Position numbers and translations under genes: made by a program. Below, piece by piece: positions 35,684 through 44,415 of a stretch of 64,000 nucleotides of DNA (position 1 is its first letter; each line of letters begins with the position of its first letter). Under the pieces are notes generated by a model. That model was not told the origin of the DNA, did not search any database, and saw only the letters and a list, made by a program, of their open reading frames with translations. The stretch comes from Boesenbergia rotunda (Eukaryota; Streptophyta; Magnoliopsida; Zingiberales; Zingiberaceae), in contig JAGFNQ010005653.1 in assembly GCA_024364735.1 (NCBI GenBank), positions 122,852-186,851 of the forward strand. The letters are read 5' to 3'.

Positions 35684-38320
35684 GAGTCTTTGCTAATAAA
35701 TGCATGAGTAGAGTAAAATGAATAGGAGTCATTATAGATACCATGTTAGTTTTCTTGGAAATTTGTTTTTTGCGTGACTAGGAATACATATATCCCTCTA
35801 GGTTGTTTTCATGTCATTTTAGAGTCTCTTGAAAATGAATTAAATTTGGTTGTTAAAACTTAGGGTTTGAGCTCATGGATGAAGTCTTGGATGCTTGAGT
35901 ACTACTTGGCTATGGACTCTTAATTGATGACTTAAGATGAATCATTTGTACCTAGTGAGAATTAGCCTTATTTTTATGACACACATATGTGATTGTACTC
36001 TAGAACTTGCTTAGGTTCTTTCAAAATCATATTTCAATCATTGGATCACATCTATAGAGGCTAATCAATTTGTTTACCTTTCCATGTCAATTTTTGGCAA
36101 TAATCATGTTTATTCTATTTTTCTTTCCTTATTTCCTACTCTTAACCATACTCTTCTATGGACTTGTTTGTTTGAGATATTTCTTAATGCTACTTTGCTC
36201 GAGATGGACAAAAGATCAAGTGTGGGGGAGGTGGCTAGTGTTTTGGAATTATTTTGTATCAAAGATTCATTTCATTTCAAGTTGAGGCCAAAAGGTACCA
36301 AGTTGAGTTGAGCTTGGTGTCAAGAATGAGCAAGAGGATGGAAGCAATTGGAGATCTAGATTTCTTATTATACTTTGAAGATTCAAGTGGCACGCAATGG
36401 AAAAATCTGCAATGAAAAAGAAAAAAAATGGCACACAAAGAAGAGAAAATCTGTGCTATTTCAAAAGAAAAGAAAATCTGTGCCAAGGAAAAATCTGAGA
36501 TCAATGAAGCTTGTATCACAAATGGAAAAATCTGAGATCAAGATTAGCAATACTTTGCTAAAGTCTGAATTGAAGTTGTAAAGTTTGCATTGAAATAGGA
36601 AAAAATCTGTGCAGAAATCTGTACCAAAGTGGGAACAAGTGAAGAGAAAAAAAAATCTGTGCCAAAAAGAAAGGAAAAAAATTGCTATGGAACATGTTTC
36701 GGCCACTTTGCTAAAGGATAACTTGTAGCTGTGTTAACCTGAAACCAATGCAGAAATTTGATGCCAAGTTGAATTCAGTGAAGAAGAAAGAAAAATCTGA
36801 GCCAAAGTGGAAAGGAAATGGTCAAGTGGAGAAAAGCCAAAAGGAATGGAAGTCTAAGAAGAGCATACTAATTCAGTAGCACCAGATTGCAAGGGATATC
36901 TCCTGCAACTTATCGAATGTGAGGAAGAGAAGGAAAACAAAAGAGAAGGAAAACAAAAGAGAAGGAAGCTAAAAAATTCAGCTATGAAAAAAAAAGAAGA
37001 AGAAGAAACTAAATAAAAACAATGAGGGAGCAAAGTTATCAAGCCATTGAGTGGAAGAGTGTGTTTCGAAATCTGAATAAGCTCACTGCTGATAAGAAAC
37101 CAGAAAATTGCAAGGATTAAGAACAAGACCATTCGACAGCAAGGTTGAGAATGTGAGCTGAAAATGCAGTTGGAAAAGAGAAAAAAATCAGAAAGTTATT
37201 TTGCCATAAAGTCAGTTTGGTATCAAGAGGAAGCTGAAATTGGGTTTTGTAACATTTGATTGCAAGTACTAATTAATGCTAATGGTTTTGAGAAATCAGA
37301 GTTTTGAAAGGTCTGAAAGTGATGCCGTGAAGCTGAAATCTGAAGGAGAGAGAAAAAAAAGAATAAAAGTAGAAGTGTGCCATCTTGAAGGTGAAGTGTA
37401 TCAAAGAAGAGTTGCAAGAGGTGTTTAGTGAAGATTGTATGTGGAGCATCTATGTTACTTGATGTCTTAAGTTCTCTGATATAAAATCTGATCCGAAATG
37501 CTCAATTAGAAGATTTGATGAGCAGGAAAAAAAAAGAGAGAAAACAGTTTGAAAAAAAAACAAAGTTGGCACACAATTGGAGTTTCGGCATCATGAATTC
37601 AGTGAAGATAATCTCATCCAAATCCAAGTCTTGCATCACTACCACTCTGACTTTACTAGAGAGAAAGAAAGAAGAAAAAAAATATGAGAAAAGAGAAGGA
37701 AGCAAGATTGGCACGCAAAAGAAAAATTGGCACAAAGGAACTAATGAGGTCTTTTCATCAAATTTTTGAAGGGCAATGCCAAAGCTTCACTCCATCATAC
37801 TTTTGACTTCATTATGAGGACTGACAAGAGGGCAAAGTGCATTGAAAATATCCTTGAGCATTCAAGTCTTCCACTTTATCAAATTTGCTACTTTTCTTGG
37901 CTTTTACTTCATTTTCATCATTTCACATATTTTTCCCTTGTTTGGATGAACTTTTATAGATGTAGATCCGAATCATGAATAATGGTGGAGAGTAGATAAC
38001 AAGCAAGCCTATGGTAGCGCAAAAAGCATGTGTGTTTGAGTGTGCTCCATTTACATCATACACTTAGAACTCAAGAAGAGTGCTATCAAAAATTTTCCTT
38101 GAAAGACTTAGTGAGTGAAATTCATCTCAATGAATCGTGAAGGATGAAAATGCTAAGTTGTTGATTTAAGAACGATATACTAATCCATAGAGCTTAGATT
38201 TTTGAGAATTAACAACCCTAGGTAATTTCTTTTCAATTGCTTCTACTTATATATGAGAAAAGCTAGGGGATATATACTTAGTAGTTTTCGTGAGACGCTC
38301 AAGTTTAAGTGTAGGGGAGT
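35684..38320 (+). other. A-rich 3' spacer of Athila-like copy 2, ending in PPT
   Basis: No gene is recognised. 36,370-36,830 and 37,500-37,760 are purine-rich with repeated AAATCTGTGCCAA, AAATCTGAG and GGCACACAA words, which yield meaningless Lys-rich plus frames and Phe-rich minus frames. Polypurine-like AAGTGTGGGGGAG occurs at about 35,477 and 36,217. The final AAGTTTAAGTGTAGGGGAGT (38,301-38,320) abuts the LTR and is the presumed PPT. Confidence 0.7.
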
Positions 38321-39063
38321 TGATAGGTATCATTTTATTGATCATTTTAGATGCTTAAATCCAAATTTGACTCATATTTTACTTGTTTAATATTGCATTT
38401 ATCCTAGGTTTTGTGAATGTATTCTATTTTTAGGTTTTATTGTAAATCTTGCCACATTAGAATATTTTGGAACTTAATTGTGAATCTATGTTTGTAGGCT
38501 TTGGAAGGATCATGGACCGAGGTCAAGAATGGTCAGAATCAGGCTCAGATCAAGGCGATCAAGCTCTGGAGCCGTCCATTCAGAAGATAAGCAGATCTGG
38601 ATCATCCAGAGCAAATTAGATGGATCCTAGATGAGGAATGGTAGATCTGACCTTCATAATGAGATCTAGAAGTTTAGGGGTAAATCGGAGATCATCTAGC
38701 CGTTAGATCAGGATCAGAGGGGTCTAGACCGTCCGTTCAAAGATCAGCTTGATCTGAGCCATCCGTTGCAAATTTGGAAGATCCGAGCCACTGAGAGACA
38801 GATCCTGACCCTTGATCAACATCTGAGAGTTTTGGTTCAGATCGGATAAAGATCAACCGTTGGATGGAGTTGAGTTAATCTAGACCGTCCATTGATAAAC
38901 TATATAAACTGCCATTCAAATCCTGATCGATGTCGCGTCTTCGCCGAGTTCTTCAAGCTTCTTCATTTTTTCTTCATTTCCACTGCAGTTTCTTTTCATC
39001 TGAAGGCGTGACCACCTCGAATTCGACCTTGGTGCAGGATCTGGGTCATTGGGAAGAAGCTTC
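38321..39063 (+). repeat. 3' LTR of Athila-like copy 2, truncated
   Basis: TGATAGGTATCA... follows the 5' LTR closely for about 743 bp; the few differences include a missing GAATTGT-like segment near 38,570. It stops after GAAGAAGCTTC, where a minus-strand copia LTR begins. Near identity to the 5' LTR suggests a fairly recent insertion. Confidence 0.87.
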
Positions 39064-39993
39064 TGAAGGATCGTCTAAGGCATGCAGAGGGGGGGTGAAT
39101 GCACTTCTTCGGATCGTTTCGATCTCTACAGAATTGTTAGCGCAGCGGAAATAATATGCAAAGGAAAATGAAACAATGCTAACAAAAGTATTTTACTTGG
39201 TATCCACCCAGATGGGTGACTAATCCAAGGATCCATACCGCGAGCACCACTTTCACTATGAAAATCTCCTTCAGGTGGAGAAACCTTTACAACGACGATC
39301 TTCCTCTTTACAGAATGAAGTAAATTGAGTGAGAGGAAGCAAGAACACTTTTAGGTTGGGCAGCACGTCGTTACTATACGGAACCGTACCGTACACGTGC
39401 AAAAAGGTGCTCCTTTTATAGGTGAAAAGGACAGACTCGCAGTCTGTCCAGCCCGCACCAGTCGACTGCCCAAATGCCAGTCGACTGGCCTAGCATTAAT
39501 TGCTAGCCAACGGCTAGTTTCGAGGGTATACTAGTCGATTGCCCAAATGCCAGTCGACTGGTCCGAGGCTGCAAACTTTCTGTGGGTTTTGGCAGTCGAC
39601 TGCGACAGGGCCAGTCGACTGTCCTGCCTCACAGCTCAGCTCCAGCCACTCCGGACCTTCTCCTTCGCGTGTGCCTTCAGGTCTGCTCCCTTGGCTCGCC
39701 CCTTGAAGTCCTCTTCCTCTGGCTATCGTCCCTCGGATGCGCACACAAGCCTTCCCTTGGCTTGCCTCCATGCCACCCTTCACGTGTGCCCTTGAAGTCC
39801 ACTTCCCGGCTTGCCCTTGGAGCTCTCCTCCCTCGGCTCTCGTCCCTCGGATATGTCCACCATGTGTGATTCTCCAAGTCCTACAAACTCAATCACACAC
39901 ATCAAATACAACATAACACTCTAACCTTAAACCTATTCGCCCACACATCAAAACCATGATCTTCCAATCATTTAAGGGTCGATTGCCTCAACA
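39064..39993 (-). repeat. LTR, minus strand, with three CAGTCGACTG pairs
   Basis: On the minus strand it starts TGTTGAGGCAATCGACC right after a polypurine AAAAAGGGAGAGAT and ends ...GATCCTTCA. CAGTCGACTG words come as pairs with a constant 9-nt gap (39,459/39,478; the variant 39,532 with 39,551; 39,593/39,612). It is the same family as 7,932-8,397. The overlapping ORFs at 39,514-39,877 are LTR noise. Confidence 0.83.
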
Positions 39994-40957
39994 ATCTCTC
40001 CCTTTTTGATGTGTGGCAATATGTTTAAGTTAGAGATAAGCAACAACCACAATAGCAATAGCAAAACATAGCAATTGAAAAATCATGAGACATAGTAATC
40101 CTAAGAGGTAACCTCCCCCTTAACCTATGTCTTCCCCCATTTTCAATTCTAGTCACAATCCAAGTTAAATTTCCACTTAATAACAGCAATATGTTAAAGA
40201 TATAAGACATATCAGAACCCAAGAGGTACCTCCCCCTTAATCCATGTCTTCTCCATTTTTAAACATTCAAGTTCTAAGTTAGAAAGAAAACCTTAAACCA
40301 TCCATTCTAAGTTAAAATTCTAACTTAAACCACCTATTCTCCCCCTTTGACACCATCAAAATGATTGCCTCAAGCAACCAAAACTCATGGCATCAAGTGA
40401 GAGAATTTTCAATTTCTGAAATTTCTCACAGTGGCTGAAAACTGGCGTGCCAGTCGACTGCCCATGGGGCAGTCGACTGATACGCCATCAGTCTGATTTT
40501 TCAGCTTTTCTGCCGAATTTCAGAAACTCCCAGAAAATTCCAGAAAATTCCAAAAATTGTAAATTTTGCATACATATTTGAAATGTTATACTCTATCAGG
40601 GAAAAATATTAAACCATATAAAATTTCAAACATGAATGACTTTTGATAAAAATCCAAAAATTTTGAAAACCACTACATTTTGTATCAAACTTTGAAATCA
40701 ATTTTGCAATCATATGACTTTTAAAAACATGGCAAAGTATGTGAAACATAAAATAGTTTTCAAAGTTTTAAAATGTCCAACTATGATCTTTGGGCAAAGT
40801 GTCCATTGATTAAACCTTGCCTTCCCCATAGTTGGTCTAGTTTTCATATTTTGATACTCTCAATGGTTCAACAATGTGCCACAAGCACAAGTGATCCAAA
40901 TGTATCACCCTAATGGATCAAGCCCCCTTTTTCAAAGCTAATGTCTCCAAGTTCATC
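39994..40957 (-). other. 3' noncoding region of the minus-strand copia remnant
   Basis: It contains the PPT next to the LTR (39,994-40,008), two copies of a module with GGGGGAGGT(T)ACCTC (near 40,110 and 40,230), GTCAAAGGGGGAG near 40,335, and another CAGTCGACTG pair (40,451 and 40,470). No coding sequence is seen. Confidence 0.68.
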
Positions 40958-41250
40958 CTATACTTCCACAAAACACATTCCAAGGCCTCTTCTTAAGGAT
41001 GTAAACTCCGATTCAGGAAGAGGCTTGGTAAAGATGTCGGCTAGGTTCGACTTTGATTCAACATAGTGTAGTTCTATGTCTCCCCTTGCCACATGGTCTC
41101 TAATGAAGTGATGTTTCACTTCAATGTGTTTTGTCCTAGAATGGTGAACCGGATTTTTAGTTAAATTGATTGTACTTACATTATCACACAAAACTTTGAC
41201 TTTGGTGTAATGTAACTCATAATCCTCTAAGGTGTGCATGATCCAAAGGA
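40958..41250 (-). pseudogene. RNase H tail of copia pol, minus strand fragment
   Basis: About 97 codons: LLWIMHTLEDY, then CDNVSTINLTKNP, HSRTKHIEVKHHF and DIFTKPLPESEF to a natural stop. These are the last RNase H motifs of plant copia pol. Its open frame and intact stop contrast with the frameshift at the same place in element 1. Confidence 0.88.
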
Positions 41251-42507
41251 GTGCAGGAAACAAAGTCCTAGCAAAGGACTGCTAGGCACTGGCGAAGGAA
41301 TGCCAGGATACAAAGTCCTAGCGAAGGACTGCTAGGCACTGGCGAAGGAATGCCAGGGTACTGAAGCCCTAGCGAAGGACTGCTAGGCACCAGGCGAAGG
41401 ACAGCTTGGGACTGAAGACCTGGCGAAGGAATGCTAGGCACCGGGCGAAGGACAGCTTGGTATCCAAGACCTGGCAAAGGACCGCTAGGCAAAAGTCCAA
41501 CCGGAGGAGCCGGTTGGCATCAGGTACATTCTCCGAGAGGAGTAGGTGAGGACGCGTTCCCCGTCGAGGGAACAGTAGGCGTCGGTTCGACCTAGGGCTC
41601 CATTTTGGAGACCCAAAGTCAGAACCAAGACAGCTAAGGCTGTATAAACATAATACTCTATTGCTTCATATTGTTTTGGACTAACCCTGGATGCAGGACC
41701 GAAGGAACGTGTGTCTGCAGCTCAGAATGCCCAAAGGAGAGAGGCAAGTAGCTGAGCAGGGCGCCCTCAGTGTCCCGGGCGCCCCCAAGGCCAACACAAT
41801 ACAAGCGAAGCAACAAGTGCTTCGGCTGCTTACTGGCCGGGGCGCCCGCGCCCAGGCGCCCCCAGCGCCCAGGGCACCCTGGACGCCCAGGGCACCCCGC
41901 GCCTACGCCAGCGAAGCCGATTACCCTTATCCAGCTGAGAAGCCCGCGCTGAAGGAGTCAACAGGGCGCCCCCAGCGTCCCGGGCGCCCCCAGTGTCAAA
42001 CCTCAGCCCTATTCGAGTGGGATAGAGGTTGACCGAGCGAAGCTCGGATCAGTGACACGTGGGGGGCGCCCCCGACGTCCAGGGCGCCCCGAGGTGCTAT
42101 AAATAGCACCCAACGCCAGGCTTTCGACAACAAGTTTCCAACGCATTCACGCTCTTCCTCTCCGCGCTCTGCTCCGGCAACCTCCGACTCGAGATACAAG
42201 CGCCGACGACGTCCTCTGCTTCAAAATAGATTCACACCGGACGTCGGTAACGAAGATTGTCTTTTTCTTACTGCACCTTTATTGTAATCATCTTCTGTAA
42301 ATTGATTTGCGCGATTATAGTATTGCCCGCAGTAAACGGTCAACGACCGTGGGCCTTGGAGTAGGAGTCGACCTAGGCTCCGAACCAAGTAAAACTACCG
42401 TGTTTGCGTTTGTTTGTTTTTAATTTCCGCTACGCAATTTCTCTAATTCTAAAATCCGAACGCTTTCCGATATTCACCCCCCCTCTATCGGTTCTCTCGA
42501 TCCAACA
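41251..42507 (+). repeat. 5' LTR of element C, missing first 93 bp
   Basis: It aligns with 47,333-48,680. It carries a hairpin array (41,270-41,517), including the perfect CCAACCGG (41,497-41,504) / CCGGTTGG (41,510-41,517). It has fewer GGCGCC units than the 3' LTR. A TATAAATA box (42,098-42,105) sits inside the dyad GGTGCTA...TAGCACC (42,093-42,110). It ends CGATCCAACA. Confidence 0.88.
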
Positions 42508-42509
42508 AG

Positions 42510-42521
42510 TGGTATCAGAGC
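42510..42521 (+). other. primer-binding site, initiator tRNA-Met type
   Basis: TGGTATCAGAGC, a perfect match to the plant copia consensus, two bases after the LTR end. Confidence 0.93.
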
Positions 42522-42763
42522 GGGGAAGTTCAAATTTGGTGCAACCACCAGTTTGAAAATTTTCGGATTTCTTTTAAATTTTCTTTTATATTTTTCGTTC
42601 GAATTTCTTCTAATATTTTTTTTCGTTCGAATTTCTTCTCGTTGATCGAGGTTGGTGCAACACCCCTCGATATTTAATTTTCTTTATCCCGCACTACTAA
42701 TCCAAGACCAAGTCTTGGGACAAAGTTTTTTTTCTCTTATCTCTTTTTCAGATAAAATACCTA

Positions 42764-44415
42764 ATGGCCATGCAAGAAGGATTCAGCACAGCCAGACCTC
42801 CTCTTTTCAGTGGAGAAGACTTTTCCTACTGGAAAAGTCGAATGGAGGTCCACCTGAAAACTCAGGTGGACATGTGGATCATCATCCAGTCCGGACTGGA
42901 GATCCCAAAAATGCTGAAGGAGTACCTCAAAGCTACACAGAGTGGGACACCGCTCTGAAACGAAAAATTGAAGCGGATGCAAAGGCGACCCAGACCCTTC
43001 AATGCGGCTTAACAAAAGAGGAGCTGAACCGGGTGGGCCCTTTCAACAGTGCCAAGGAGCTGTGGGGAAAACTGATCGAGCTGCACGAAGGAACATCAGA
43101 CACTCGGATCAGCAAGAGAGATCTGCTCTTGAACAAGCTGTACACCATCAAAATGGCCGACAACGAAACAGCAGCTCAGCTTCACGCTCGAATCCAGGAA
43201 CTGATGAACGGACTGCACACCATCGGTCACAAGGTAGATAACCGTGACCTAATAAGGTATGCTTTAAATGCTTTCCCGAGAAATACCTTGTGGGCATCTA
43301 TGGTAGATGCATACAAGGTTTCAAGGGACCTTTCAAAAATAAAATTAGATGAATTGTTCTCTGAATTAGAATTACACGAACAAACTAACTGCAATTTGGC
43401 CGAGAAAAGTATTGCCTTTGTTGCAGGTAAAACTGGAAGGACAACAAAGAAGAAGCCTCAACCTGAACCCGAGTCTAACTCAGACTCAGACACAGAAGAT
43501 GAAGAAGGAGATCGACCAAAGCTGGTTCGACTGGCAAGAAACTACTACAAAGAATTGAAGAACCAAACCAACAAACGGAAAGTCAGCCGAAGAAGGGATG
43601 AACCAGCTGAACCCGCAAACGAAAAGAGCAAGCCCAACGTGACCTGCTACGAGTGCAAGAAGAAGGGCCACTACAAGACCGAATGCCCTAACTTGAAGGA
43701 AGCAAAAAAGACAAGGAAGAAGAAAGCACTTCAAGCAACGTGGGACGAGTCCTCATCCGAAGAAGAAGAAGAGGTCCCACAATCGAACCTACTCGCACTA
43801 ACTGCCTCAGAAGAAGTCGAGTCCGAGTCAGAATCAGAACAGGACGACGGCAGACTGACCTTTTCAGAAGATGGCGAAATCAAGGTAAGTGGATTTACTA
43901 GATGTCAATTAAATGAACTAATTTCGTATCTTTCTCGAGATTTGGCGAAAGCCAAACTCCGAATCGAATCCCTCCGACAGGAAGTAAAACTCCTGAAAGA
44001 GGGAGCTGATTCTAAACTCTTAACCGAGAAGGTTCAAGAAGGAACTCCTACTCAAGTTGAAAAACTTGAGAAAGAGAACTCCTCCCTGAAAACTCAGGTT
44101 AAGGATCTTAGATCAGCCTTAGAACGATTCACCTCTGGTTCCAAGGGTCTTGACATGATTCTTGGAAAACAGAAATCGGTTCTAAATCGATCCGGACTAG
44201 GCTATAGAACCAAATCTAGACAAAGATCCTATTATGCTGTACTGAATCAGTCCAGAAATAAAGTTCAGGCATGGGTACCTAAACTGTGCCTGAACAAACC
44301 AACTGGATCAAATCAGTATTGGATCCCCAAGGACAAGATTCACATCTTGCCTAACCATTACCGTGGCTTTAGTCCAGGGGGAGCCAAATTAAAAACTATT
44401 TTTATTGTTAGATAA
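42764..44415 (+). pseudogene. gag of element C, intact apart from one frameshift in an A run
   Basis: It starts at ATGGCCATGCAAGAAGG. The first ~48 codons are in one frame. Near 42,907-42,911 (a run of five A) the frame shifts by one and then stays open to the stop at 44,413-44,415. It encodes an N-terminal gag domain (LFSGEDFSYWKSRMEVHL), a UBN2-type capsid region, an acidic/Ser-rich stretch, a complete zinc knuckle CYECKKKGHYKTEC, a Glu-rich stretch, a Leu/Lys/Glu coiled-coil-like region and the tail NQYWIPKDKIHILPN...IFIVR. Compared with element E the zinc-knuckle Cys is kept. The shift may be a real one-base loss or a homopolymer sequencing error; a programmed shift has no other support. 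Confidence 0.87.

Larger units (their letters stand above)
25910..39063 (+). mobile_element. Athila-like non-autonomous Ty3/gypsy element, copy 2
   Basis: It comprises a 5' LTR (25,910-28,431), a tRNA-Asp-type PBS, gag, a retropepsin-type protease, then an acidic repeat ORF, a long A-rich 3' spacer, a PPT and a truncated 3' LTR (38,321-39,063) that is nearly identical to the 5' LTR start. No RT, RNase H or integrase was found, so it is a gag-pro element. It has inserted into the RT region of element E and carries a minus-strand solo LTR. The expected 5-bp duplication of GTCAA is not found at 39,063 or 50,129, because the right end is rearranged. Confidence 0.83.
39064..41250 (-). mobile_element. 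copia element remnant, minus strand: pol end, 3' region, LTR
   Basis: On the minus strand: the RNase H tail of pol, a noncoding region, a PPT, then a complete-looking LTR. Everything upstream of the pol tail is missing, since the plus-strand element C begins at 41,251 with a short shared GTGCA at the joint. It lies between the truncated Athila LTR and element C. Confidence 0.82.

Noticed and set aside
36070..36311. Short hydrophobic ORFs resembling membrane proteins
   Set aside because: T-rich spacer of the Athila-like element; two frames look equally hydrophobic and neither is conserved in copy 1.
39514..39877. Long overlapping ORFs on both strands, Arg/Gly and Pro/Leu/Ser-rich
   Set aside because: They sit within a GC-rich LTR with repeated CCTTGGCTTGCC words; no domain.
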